From Sabellastarte sp. h YS-2021 (lineage: Eukaryota > Annelida > Polychaeta > Sabellida > Sabellidae), in the NCBI GenBank assembly GCA_964017235.1, contig OZ024928.1, forward strand, positions 84,439,566-84,503,565: DNA of 64,000 bases, read 5' to 3'. Position 1 is the stretch's first letter. Each line of letters begins with the position of its first letter. Both the position numbers and the translations under genes were made by a program. Shown piece by piece: positions 12,350 through 22,159 of the stretch. The notes beneath the pieces are model-generated. The model ran no database searches, had not been told where the DNA came from, and worked only from the letters and a program-made list of their open reading frames with translations.

Positions 12350-13130
12350 CCAAATAAGGAAAACACAAAAATGCTTATATCTCGAAAACCGTGCTAGATA
12401 GAGCGATTTCGACGAAATTTTTGACCCACAGGGTATCTCTGCAGAGTAGTTATGCCAATTTTCAAAAAAAATTTGTCTCGCCAAAAATGGCGGCCATTTT
12501 GAATTTTCGAATTTTTCGCAAAAATTGCAGAACACAAAAATGCTTATATCTCGAAAACCGTGCTAGATAGAGCGATTTCGACGAAATTTTTGACCCGCAG
12601 GGTATCTCTGCAGAGTAGTTATTCCAATTTTGAAAAAAATTTTGTCTCGCCAAAAATGGCGGCCATTTTGAATTTTCGAAATTTTCGCAAAAATTGCAAA
12701 ACATAAAAATGCTTATATCTCGAAAACCCTGCCAGATAGAGCGATTTCGACGAAATTTTTGACCCGCAGGGTATCTCTGCAGTGTAGCCGTGCCAATTTT
12801 CAAAAAAAAAATTTCTCGCAAAAAATGGCGGCCATTTTGAATTTTTGAATTTTTCGCAAAATTGCAAAACACAAAAATGCTTATATCTCGAAAACCGTGC
12901 TAGATAGAACGATTTCGACGAAATTTTTGACCCGCAGGGTATCTCTGCAGAGTAGCCATGCCAATTTTCAAAAGAAATTTGTCTTGCCAAAAATGGCGGC
13001 CATTTTGAATTTTCAAATTTTTGCGCAAAAATTGCAAAACACAAAAATGCTAATATCTCAAAAACCGTGCTACATAGAGCGATTTTGACGAAATTTTTGA
13101 TCTTCAGGGTATCTCTGCAGAGCAGCTATC
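12350..13130. repeat. ~172-bp satellite array, divergent relative of the 169-bp satellite
   Basis: About 4.5 units of ACAAAAATGCTTATATCTCGAAAACCGTGC...AAAATGGCGGCCATTTTGAA. They share the GATTTCG(A)CGAAATTTT and GGCGGCCATTTT boxes with the 169-bp monomer but have TCTCTGCAGAGTAG where the other has TCTAAGGAATGTA. Two further units lie at 13420-13770. Confidence 0.88.
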
Positions 13131-13420
13131 CCAAAGAGCTTTCACTCGGTGAAGTTTCAGGCCCGTAGCTAATTATTCACCCACTCAAAATGAGTAAATG
13201 CTAATTATCTGTAAAAGTATTGCGGATACCCAATTTTTCTCAAATAACTCATTCACCTACTTTTGGGAGAGCTTTCACTTGGTGAAGTTTCAGACCCATA
13301 GCTAATTATTCACCTACTCAAAATGAGTGAATGTGAATTATCTCTTAATAGTATTGCAGATAGCCAATTTTTCTCAAATAACTCATTCACCTACTTTTGG
13401 AAGAGCTTTCACACACGAAA
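13130..13420. repeat. ~133-bp satellite monomers (about 2)
   Basis: Units contain CATTCACCTACTTTTGGGAGAGCTTTCAC-type text, AGACCCGTAGCTAATTATTCACC and TACTCAAAATGAGTAAATG. The latter includes the palindrome CTCAAAATGAG-like dyad. The same monomer forms the arrays at 28430-29206 and 34785-35500. Confidence 0.85.
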
Positions 13421-13866
13421 ATGAAAAATTGTGAATATCTCGCAAAAGCTATTTCTTCTCCTTTAATGCTCGGCGGGAGATACACACCGCGGCAGTGGTC
13501 TTGACAAAAATTTTTGTCTCCCCAAAAATGGTGGCCATTTTGATTTTTCAAAGTTTTTGCAAAACACAAAAATGCTTATATCTCGAAAACCGTGCTATAT
13601 GGAGCGAACTCAACAAAATTTTTGACCTGCTGGGTATCTCTGCAGAGTAGCCATGCCAATTTTCAAAATATTTTTGTCTCGCCAAATATAGCGGACATTT
13701 TGAATTTTTGAATTTTTTGCAAAACACAAAAATGCTTATATCTTGAAAACCGTGCTAGATAGAGCAGACTGCGCTGACTTTGGTTCCCACAACAGTATAA
13801 GGCTAGAAACGAAGCATTTTCTTAATACTTTAGCACTCACCTTTATATCCTTTTCGGGACGCTTTG

Positions 13867-14095
13867 TTTTTGCTATGCAAAAACATTATCTTTTTTTTAG
13901 TTGAATTTTCCTTACCTTTCCTAATGTACCTCAATATCCATGTAATATTTTAGGCCTTATTAGTCAATAAATTGACAGATTTACCACAAAATTCAACTTT
14001 GTATTTTCCACCATATTTACAGGAAGTGGGACCTTTGGTAGATTCTAAATGTTGGAACACTGTTATTCTTACCGATTGACCTATACTTTCGGATA
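13867..14095. other. Unique sequence, no gene seen
   Basis: AT-rich sequence between two repeats. It ends in a GAATA microsatellite (AGAATAGAATAGAATA near 14094-14110). Confidence 0.5.
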
Positions 14096-14489
14096 GAATA
14101 GAATAGAATAAAAACATTTATATAGCGCACAATTGATACAAGATCCTAATGTGCTCAAGATCAAAAAGGGAAAGTCCAAGGACGTATCAGGTCAAGATCC
14201 AAATTAACGCCCACCAGGGAGATGTACTATGGTGGAGGATAGGCTAGTCTAAACAAATAGGTCTTTAGCTGGCATCAGAAACCTGTTATTGTGTGCTGTG
14301 ATCGAACTGATTGTGAGAGTCTGTTCCATTCAGTGGGGGAAATCATTGCAAAACCTCGCCTACCAATGGCCTTTCTAGGACAATGTGAGGAAAGTGATAG
14401 CCTATTTCCACGAGTTAGGCTACTGGTTTTGATCAACGATGGTAAGTATGTGGGTTGGGAGAATTTAATGGTCTTGAAAGTAATTATGT
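14096..14489. repeat. Dispersed repeat, left part, interrupted by a satellite element
   Basis: The text ATTTATATAGCGCACAATTG...CTAATGTGCTC and ACTGTTCCATTCAGTGGGGG-like segments belong to a dispersed repeat type common in marine invertebrate genomes (recognised from memory, family not named). Its apparent continuation (AGCGAGCCAGTGTAG ... CAGTAGTCAAGTC) starts at 17995, just after the satellite-cored element. The repeat was therefore probably split by that insertion. Confidence 0.5.
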
Positions 14490-17400
14490 GGGGGGTGGAC
14501 ATATTATTTTTGCTTTTTCCGGCGTCCGGCGTCCCACTTGGTTTCCAGACATTTTAGGCAACAGTTCTTATCCTATCTTTACCAAATTTGGCATGCAGGT
14601 TTATTGGGTTAATAGCTTGTATGGGATTGCTTTTGGTGATGATAGCTCTAAAGCTAACTGAGTAATAGCTACTTTGCTACTTTTGAGTATCTCTTTGGTT
14701 TCTAGACATTTTAAGGAATGCTATTAAACCTATCTATCTGAAATTTGGTATGGAGGTACATTGTGTTAATAACTTGTATGGCATTGCTTTTGGGGGGAAT
14801 TGCTTCATAGATGAGTGAGTAATTAATTAAATAAATGAGTAATTGGCTATTTTGAATACTGAAAAAGGCAAATGTGTTCATATCTCCTAAACCGTGCGAG
14901 ATAGAGCGATTTCGTCGAAATTTTCGACCCACAGGGTATCTAAGGAATGTAATCTTTGCAATTTTCAAAAAAATTTCCCCTCCCCAAAAATGGCCGCCAT
15001 TTTGAATTTTCGAATTTTTGCCAAAAATGGCAAAACACAAATTTGCTTCTATCTCCTTAACCGTGCGAGATACAGCGATTTCGTCGAAATTTTCGACCCC
15101 AGGGTATCTAAGAAATGTACTCTTTGCAATTTTCAAAAAATTTTCCCCTCCCCATTTTGAATTTTCGAATTTTTGCCCAAAATGGAAAAACACAAATTTG
15201 CCTTAACCGTGCAAAATAGAGTTATTTTGGTGAAATTTTCGACCCACAGGGTATCTAAGAAATGTACTCTTGGCAATTTTCACCAAACTTTCCTCTTCCC
15301 AAAAATGGTGGCCATTTTGAATTTTCAAATTTTTGCCAAAAATAGAAAAACAGAAATTTGCTTCTATCTTCTTAACCGTGCAAGATAGAGTGATTTCGTC
15401 AAAATTTTCGACCCAACCAATGCAAAAAGGCATGAAGCTGAAATAATTTACATGTACACTAATAAATATTTAACCATCATTGATATATTTCACAAATGAA
15501 ACAGGATCTTGTAAGACTACTGTACAATTCTGGCAAAAGGTTTGCTTCTATCTCCTTAACCGTGCGAGATAGAGCGATTTCGTCGAAATTTTCGACCCAC
15601 AGGGTATCTAAGGAATGTAATCTTTGCAATTTTCAAAAAATTTTCCCCTCCCCAAAAATGGCGGCCATTTTGAATTTTCGAATTTTTGCCAAAAATGGCA
15701 AAACACAAATTTGCTTCTATCTCCTTAACCATGTGAGATAGAGCAATTTCGGCAAAATTTTCGACCCACAGGGTATCTAAGGAGTGTACTCTTGGTAATT
15801 TTTAAAAAATTTGCCCCTCCCCAAAAATGGCGGCCATTTTGAATTTTAGAATTTTTGCCAAAAATGGCAAAACATAAATTTGCTTCTATCTCCTTAACCG
15901 TGCGAGATAGAGCGATTTCGTCGAAATTTTCGACCCACAGGGTATCTAAGGAATGTAATCTTTGCAATTTTCAAAAAATTTTCCCCTCCCCAAAAATGGT
16001 GGCCATTTTGAATTTTCGAATTTTTACCAAAAATGGCAAAACACTAATTTGCTTCTATCTCCTTAACCGTGCGAGATAGAGCGATTTCGTCGAAATTTTC
16101 GACCCACAGGGTATCTAAGGAATGTAATCTTTGCAATTTTCAAAAAATTTTCCCCTCCCCAAAAATGGCGGCCATTTTGAATTTTCGAATTTTTGCCAAA
16201 AATGCAAAACACAAATTTGCTTCTATCTCCTTAACCGTGCGAGATAGAGCGATTTCGTCGAAATTTTCGACCCACAGGGTATCTGAGCATTATACTCTTG
16301 GTAATTTTTAAAAAATTTGCCCCTCCCCAAAAATGGCGGCCATTTTGAATTTTTGAATTTTTGCCAAAAATGGCAAAACACAAATTTGCTTCTATCTCCT
16401 TAACCGTGTGAGATAGAGCAATTTCGGCAAAATTTTCGACCCACAGGGTATCTAAGGAGTGTACTCTTTGCAATTTTCCAAAAATTTTCCCCTCCCCAAA
16501 AATGGCCATTTTGAATTTTCGAATTTTTGCCAAAAATGGCAAAACACTAATTTGCTTCTATCTCCTTAACTGTGTGAGATAGAGCGATTTCGTCGAAATT
16601 TTCAACCCACAGGGTATCTAAGGAGTGTACTCTTTGCAATTTTCCAAAAATTTTCCCCTCCCAAAAATGGTGGCCATTTTGAATTTTTGCCAAAAATGGC
16701 AAAACACAAATTTGCTTCTATCTCCTTAACCGTGCGAGATAGAGCGATTTCGTCGAAATTTTCGACCCACAGGGTATCTAAGGAATGTAATCTTTACAAT
16801 TTTCAAAAAATTTTCCCCTCCCCAAAAATGGCGGCCATTTTGAATTTTCGAATTTTTGCCAAAAATGGCAAAACACAAATTTGCTTCTATCTCCTTAACT
16901 GTTTGAGATAGTGCGATTTCGTCAAAGATTTCGACCCACAGGGTATCTGAGCATTGTACTCTTGGTAATTTTTAAAAAATTTGCCCCTCCCCAAAAATGG
17001 CGGCCATTTTGAATTTTAGAATTTTTGCCAAAAATGGCAAAACACTAATTTGCTTCTATCTCCTTAACCGTGCGAGATAGAGCGATTTCGGCAAAATTTT
17101 CAACCCACAGGGTATCTAAGGAGTGTACTCTTTGCAATTTTCCAAAAATTTTCCCCTCCCCAAAAATGGCGGCCATTTTGAATTTTTGCCAAAAATGGCA
17201 AAACACAAATTTGCTTCTATCTCCTTAACCGTGCGAGATAGAGCGATTTCGTCGAAATTTTCGACCCACAGGGTATTTAAGGAATGTAATCTTTACAATT
17301 TTCAAAAAAATTTTCCCCTCCCCAAAAATGGCGGCCATTTTGAATTTTTGCCAAAAATGGCAAAACACAAATTTGCTTCTATCTCCTTAACCGTGCGAGA

Positions 17401-17994
17401 TAGAGCGATTTCGTCAAAATTTTCGACCCACAGGGTATCTAAGGAATGTAATCTTTGCAATTTTCAAAAAATTTTCCCCTCCCCAAAAATGGCGGCCATT
17501 TTGAATTTCGAATTTTTACCAACAATGGCAAAACACAAATTTGTTTCTATCTCCTTAACCGTGCGAGATAGAGCGATTTCGGCGAAATTTTCGACCCAAG
17601 GGGTATCTAAGAAATGTACTCTTTGCAATTTTCCAAAAATTTTCCCCTCCCCACATATGGCGGCCATTTTGAATTTTCGAATTTTTGCCAAAAATGGAAA
17701 AACACAAACTGGCCTTAACCATGCAAAATAGAGTTATTTCGTTGAAATTTTCGACCCATAGGCTATCTAAGAAATGTACTCTTGGCAATTTTCAAAAAAT
17801 TTTCCTTTTCCCAAAAATGGCGGCCATTTTGAATTTTCGAATTTTTGCCAAAAATAGATAAACAGGAATTTGCTTCTATCTTCTTAACAAAAGGTTGATA
17901 GGGTGGACATTACACATGATAATGTGTGTTCTTCTATGCTATCCTGTTTCTATTCATATGTCGCAGGTACTATCAACAGGGCGTCCTATTTCTA
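14490..17994 (+). mobile_element. Satellite-cored non-autonomous element, copy 2
   Basis: It has the same architecture as the 1795-3891 copy. The leader has ACCAAATTTGGCATGCAGG and TGGGATTGCTTTTGGTGATG monomers. Two 169-bp arrays follow (14880-15410 and 15540-17885), separated by an internal piece of the 3' tail (15415-15540). The terminal tail has hairpin ACACAT-GATA-ATGTGT (17912-17927) and ends GGGCGTCCTATTTCTA. The internal tail fragment followed by a fresh array start suggests two elements joined head-to-tail or a template switch. Confidence 0.55.
14880..17885. repeat. 169-bp satellite arrays of copy 2
   Basis: About 17 monomers, interrupted at 15415-15540 by tail sequence. Variants include units lacking the CGAATTTTTG-type hexamer, units with CGG missing from GGCGGCC, and TGAGCAATGT/TAAGGAATGT alternatives. 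Their order is nearly the same as at 22.9-26.3 kb. Long frames on both strands here are satellite frames, not genes. Confidence 0.92.
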
Positions 17995-18240
17995 ATTAGA
18001 TTATATTTAAACAAAATGCGGTATGTAATAGCGAGCCAGTGTAGTTTTTGAAGAAAGGGAGTGACATGACTAGTTCTATCAAGTCTAAAAACAATTCTGC
18101 ACAGGGCATTTTGAATCTTTTGGAGTTTGGCCACCTTATATTTACTTAAACCATAAAGTAGGGAATTGCAGTAGTCAAGTCAACTGCTGATCATGTACGT
18201 TATCCTGAAAAGTGTTTCTTAAGTAATGACCAACAGTGGG
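17995..18240. repeat. Dispersed repeat, right part
   Basis: Continuation of the repeat begun at 14096: TAATAGCGAGCCAGTGTAG, GGGAGTGACATGACTAG and GAATTGCAGTAGTCAAGTC. It directly abuts the 3' end of the satellite-cored element. Confidence 0.45.
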
Positions 18241-18479
18241 GTAAAATAATTGATTAGGGGTCGATCATCGGCTGTAAAAATGTATGAATAATCGACCATA
18301 AAAGCTGGAGGCAAGTCCCAACACTACCCTGGGGTAAGTCTATAAATAAATATAGACATTGTAGTGGGTTTTTTGAAACATGCTTGATATTTATTCATGT
18401 AGGTCACTGACGTACTGGTATTATGTTGCATTAGCATACACAGTTTATCATCTTTGGATCTCATCATTTTCATGCTTAA

Positions 18480-19160
18480 CACCAGAAATAAGACCTTACT
18501 TCCCTGTTAGGATATTTGGTAATTTCATGCATCCAGCAATTGTTGTGAAGCACCTTGGTGTCTGGTATGATGCTAATTTCTTCTTTATCATGTCTGCAAT
18601 ATTTGTAAGGCATACATCATTCAAATTTGTGATCTCAGGCGGGTTAGACAGTACTTGACTGATGAGGCTGCTATCCTGGCGGCTAATGCCTTGGTGAGTG
18701 GTCACCTTGATTACTGCAACTCTCTCTTCAGGAGTCTGTCCAGTCTCAACAGGCGCAAACTGCAGTGTATTCAAGACAAACTTGATCGTCTCAAACTATA
18801 GCAAATATACACAGGCATCTTCTTTTCTCAAACAACTCCATTTTGGCTCCCAGTTGAATTTTGCTGCATCTTCATGCCCTCAATTCTATCCATCTGTACA
18901 TAAATCCAACAAACACTTTGGCCACAGCTTTGCTTTTGATGCTACCACAGTTTGGAATGATGTACATGATGACGTCCGTTCTGCCCCAACATTAGTTGTT
19001 TCAGAAAAAGGTTAAAATCACATCTCTTCAAAAGGCTTTCCCAACTTAGCATACCCTCTATCTAGTGTCTCCTTGGTCCTGGACTTGGCAGCAGCTATGG
19101 AATGATGATTTTTTAATTGTATTCTGATGTTGCGCCTTAGAGTCTGCCTGGCAGAGATTA
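18480..19160 (+). pseudogene. Degenerate LINE reverse-transcriptase 3' end (CR1/L2/Jockey-like)
   Basis: Decayed + strand coding sequence for the C-terminal third of a LINE polymerase. In shifting frames it shows a K-H-L-G-V-W-Y-D-A-N block (about 18550), then R-Q-Y-L-T-D-E-A-A and S-G-H-L-D-Y-C-N-S-L-F (about 18640-18730), R-R-K-L-Q-C-I-Q-D, a T-V-W-N-D-V segment (about 18950), and R-L-K-S-H-L-F-K-R (about 19010-19045). These are the usual landmarks after the RT fingers of CR1/L2-type LINEs. Frameshifts and stops make it non-functional. The 5' part is missing, as expected for 5'-truncated LINE copies. Confidence 0.7.
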
Positions 19161-19847
19161 AGCAATATAAAAGTATAGAATAAATTATAGGATTGTAAAA
19201 TTGGGATGTTCTGTACATTGGTGTCTGGTTTTGTCTTTAAATTTGGTTTGATTCTACTCCGAAGAATTCCAAGACAAATATTTCTTATCTTTGAACCCTC
19301 TCATCACACATTCGTGAGCCTTCCATTGTTGCAGTTTAAACTAGTTTTCCACCAACCAGAGAAGTCCGGGATATCTGAATGCAAAGTTGTATATTTTTGA
19401 ACAGATGGATTTCTAAAGGATTTGGAGGCTTTTTTACTGGTTTAAAAATAAATAAGTTTGGTAAAATCCACAAAGAGAAAAAAGACTGCTACTATCTTTG
19501 TAGGTATGCTATATTTTTCTTATATTTTTTCAAAAATTTTCTACAAACAAAAGTGGGGTAAAATTGGTGCAGAGGATATAAATATTCATTTAATAGTTAC
19601 AAATACAATTGTAATACAAGCTATCCTTTTCCTAAGCTTTGTAATACTCTTATTTTTGATTCTATTTACTTGCTTTAACATTTGTGCACTGTCATACTTA
19701 TCATTTACCTTAATTATTATGGCATGGATGAGAGATTTGTAATCCATGTAAGACAGCCATGTATCAGGTTGAGTAAGTGTGATCTTTTGAAATAAATTTA
19801 ACGAAAAATTAAAATTAAAGAATACCAGATCTTGTATTTTGTTTCAG
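19161..19847 (+). other. PARP1 intron, no other feature
   Basis: AT-rich intron with no further gene evidence. It ends in the acceptor TTGTATTTTGTTTCAG (19832-19847). Confidence 0.6.
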
Positions 19848-19971
19848 GTACCAAACTGGTATCACTTTGGTTGTGTATGGAAATGGGCAAAAATCAGTGA
19901 TCCCACTGATATCCATGGGTTTGATTCTTTAAGATGGGAAGATCAAAAGAAAATCAAGGATAAAATTGCTG
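19848..19971 (+). CDS. PARP1: PARP1 exon: second half of zinc finger 1
   Basis: This 124-nt exon opens in phase 0 with V-P-N-W-Y-H-F-G-C. It carries the His and the fourth Cys that complete the CCHC zinc site of PARP-type finger 1. It continues through D-I-H-G-F-D-S-L-R-W-E-D-Q, the conserved 'GF..LRW.DQ' signature, and ends I-A-G in phase 1 at donor GTACAG. The finger binds DNA nicks and breaks and relays activation to the catalytic domain. The phase fits the exon at 21781 exactly. A foldback element starts only 15 nt beyond the exon end. Confidence 0.93.
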
Positions 19972-19986
19972 GTACAGTACATATCT

Positions 19987-20988
19987 GTCATGGTAGAAAG
20001 TCCAATCTGGTAGAATTTCAAATTCTACCGGTAGAATGATTTATTTGTTGTTTTACGTCGCGTTCAACAGCCAGGGTCATATTGCAACGGGTAGTTTACA
20101 GGTGGAGGAAACCAGTGCATACTGCACTGTAAACCACCGGGCATCAGCAAGTAACTACCAACTTTCCAACATGAAGTGCCCGGCCCGAGATTCGAACCGG
20201 CGGCCTCAGAGGTTGGAGGCGAGAACTCTAACCGCTACACCACCGAGCCCCCCTTCTACCAGTAGAAAGTCCAATTGGAGTTTCTATTGGTAGAAAGTCC
20301 AATTGGACTTTCTACCAAGATAAACTTGGTAGAAACTCCAATCAAGAAGATTTAGGTATTGCTCTGGGGTCCGAAATCTCATAAACTTGGTAGAAGTGGT
20401 AGAAGATTGAAAATAACAATAAAACCATATACAGATTGGTCATCACAGCAGGAATAATAAACATTCTTTATAGTGGTGAAGACTTGGCTGAAAAAAGAAA
20501 TGTGCATTTTCCTAACTGTTTCACCATACATGTTGAAACTCTGGATGAGGGGACAGTACTACAAGCTTTCTATAATGAGACCTGAACTGGGTGGTTGTGA
20601 CAAACAAATGCTGCTGTAGAAGCATAGGTGTTAAGTACTCAACTAAATGCCATGTAGGAAGTGACTGCTGTCAAAATTTAATTGGCTAAAACTGTATTTT
20701 GTGTAACAATTGTTATAGGACATTTAACTCTTACATAAGTTAGTAATGTCCATGTTACAGATTTCCCTTAAAAATGGTGGTATTTGATGTTGATTGTAAA
20801 ATTATTTTAATAGACTGAAAATTTCAGTTTTGAACTGTTATCTGCCAGTGGTACCAAGTTTATTAGATTTCAGACCCCAGAGCAGTACCTAAATCTCCTT
20901 GATTGGAGTTTCTACCAAGTTTATCTTGGTAGAAAGTCCAATTGAGATTTCTACCGGTAGAAACTCCAATTGGACTTTCTACCATGAC
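19987..20988. mobile_element. Foldback/MITE-like element with long inverted arms
   Basis: The termini are perfect 20-nt inverted repeats, GTCATGGTAGAAAGTCCAAT. The 6-bp direct repeat ATATCT lies at 19981-19986 and 20989-20994, as expected of a target duplication. Inside, the arms stay complementary for roughly 200 nt. CCAAGATAAACTTGGTAGAA and GGTATTGCTCTGGGGTCCGA on the left match inverted sequence at 20865-20925. TAGAAAGTCCAATTGGACTT is itself palindromic. The centre (about 20400-20850) is unique and non-coding. A SINE interrupts the left arm. The superfamily is not clear. Confidence 0.75.
20037..20253 (-). mobile_element. tRNA-derived SINE, full length, nested in foldback
   Basis: On the minus strand it starts GGGGGGCTCGGTGGTGTAGC. 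It has an A-box-like stretch (TAGCGGTTAGAG) and a B box (GGTTCGAATCT), then a body and the 3' tail AACGCGACGTAAAACAACAA. TTCTACCGGTAGAA (20023-20036) and TTCTACCAGTAGAA (20254-20267) flank it as a 14-bp target duplication with one mismatch. RNA polymerase III would transcribe such elements, and a partner LINE would mobilise them. A second, truncated copy is at 53038. Confidence 0.85.
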
Positions 20989-20994
20989 ATATCT

Positions 20995-21780
20995 ATAATT
21001 ATTTTTAAGCATGAGCTCTCTATGAGGCTTGTGCTTTTAGAGATCACTACTTCTTTCCAAAAAAAAAGCCCAACTCAAGAGAGTATTATATTATCTGGTG
21101 GACCGTATGGTGAAAATTGTGGCAGGTTTGAGTAGTCATTAATTGCCATTTTCATATTCATTTTGAATAATTCTGACAAAGCAGTCTTTTGGTGTCTATC
21201 ATTCTTCCACCATTTGAAAAAAAGAAATGAGTTTCGGACAATTTTCTTTCATTGACACATACCTTTTGGGAAGAAATCACGTGTTAAATTGTATTGAAAA
21301 AATACTTTTTACTTGGATTAGTGATGTTTAGGTTTCTCCAGTTATGATGTAATTGATGTTTCCATTGAAGACATACTTTATCTTAGAAATGTTTTCAATT
21401 TTTAACCTGAGAAATGCCCACCGGGAATTGCAAGCTGTGACAATCTGAAATATTTACAAAGGGTGTAACAAAAATGACTAATTTTACAAATAGAAATATA
21501 TGGGGATCTATTTAATTGGAGATCAAATACTTCATATTCATGGACTTGTACAACTCATTAATATTCTTGACACGGAATTCGGTGTTTACAGTCAAACTCA
21601 GGGTTAGAACTCGGTTAATTAGATTTCTTAAGTCCAGATAAGTAGCAGGTCCCTAATAGAATCCTTTCCTTTGAAATTTTCCCAGTTATATGGAATCCCT
21701 GCATTGTAATTAGACAACATTTTTGTACCATTTAGGTTAAAGCTAATGTGGTTGATCTGCATGTGTGTATCTATTCACAG
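20995..21780 (+). other. PARP1 intron, no other feature
   Basis: AT-rich intron. The acceptor before the next exon is TGTGTATCTATTCACAG. Confidence 0.6.
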
Positions 21781-21890
21781 CTGGAGGAGGTGCAGATGGC
21801 GGGGCAAGTTCAGGAAATTCAGACTTTAACACAGAGTATGCCAAGTCAGGCAGATCTACATGTAGAGGCTGTGAAGAAAAAATACTAAAG
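21781..21890 (+). CDS. PARP1: PARP1 exon: linker and first half of zinc finger 2
   Basis: A 110-nt exon in phase 1 that joins the previous exon. A Gly/Ser-rich linker (G-G-G-A-D-G-G-A-S-S-G) leads into D-F-N-T-E-Y-A-K-S-G-R-S-T-C-R-G-C. The two Cys are the first half of the CCHC zinc site in PARP1 finger 2, and E-Y-A-K-S-x-R-x-x-C-x-x-C is diagnostic of PARP-type fingers. It ends A-K-I/L-L-K-like (I-L-K) in phase 0 at GTTTGA. Confidence 0.93.
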
Positions 21891-22159
21891 GTTTGATATT
21901 ATAAAGAGTTTGTTTTAAAGGCTTGATTTTGCATTAAAATTTTATGAATTACATACAGGAATAGGTTGGCAGCATATATTTCAAGTTCTGAACCCAGGAT
22001 ACTGAAAGGTTGTGTTTTTAGACAACCCCAATCAAATATGCCCACCAGTGAGATGTGAACTAAATTAAAACAACACATGATAATTTCTCTCAGAGAAATC
22101 ATTGTAAAATCCTAAAAAGACTGCAAAAATTTGGTAAAAGTTAAGATCAGATATTTACA
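21891..22159 (+). other. PARP1 intron, no other feature
   Basis: AT-rich intron leading into the leader of the next satellite element. Confidence 0.5.

Larger units (their letters stand above)
11967..13866 (+). mobile_element. Hairpin-capped satellite element (AAGYGTCCC family), copy 1
   Basis: It starts with AAGTGTCCC-GCAA-GGGACGCTT (11974-11995 region) after ATAATT. A ~330-bp leader follows, then ~172-bp monomers related to the 169-bp satellite (12350-13130), ~133-bp monomers (13130-13420) and two more 172-bp-type units. GGGACGCTT recurs near 13857-13865 and probably marks the 3' subterminal repeat. The same hairpin type begins the element at 49399. It has no coding capacity. Ends are approximate. 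Confidence 0.5.

Noticed and set aside
12332-13088. 100-140 codon minus-strand frames
   Set aside because: Translations of the ~172-bp satellite monomers.
14711-17788. Many 60-200 codon ORFs on both strands with similar peptides (for example containing H-K-F-A-S-I-S-L-T-V-R-D)
   Set aside because: They are translations of the 169-bp satellite. They occur on both strands and shift frame between monomers, and no recognised domain is present.
20160-20253. A functional tRNA gene on the minus strand (A and B boxes present)
   Set aside because: The sequence continues into a SINE body and tail with target duplications, and the anticodon arm does not form a convincing cloverleaf.
20036-20293. 85-codon ORF with a SINE-derived peptide
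   Set aside because: It reads through the antisense strand of a tRNA-derived SINE. The same text at 53038 has shifted frames.
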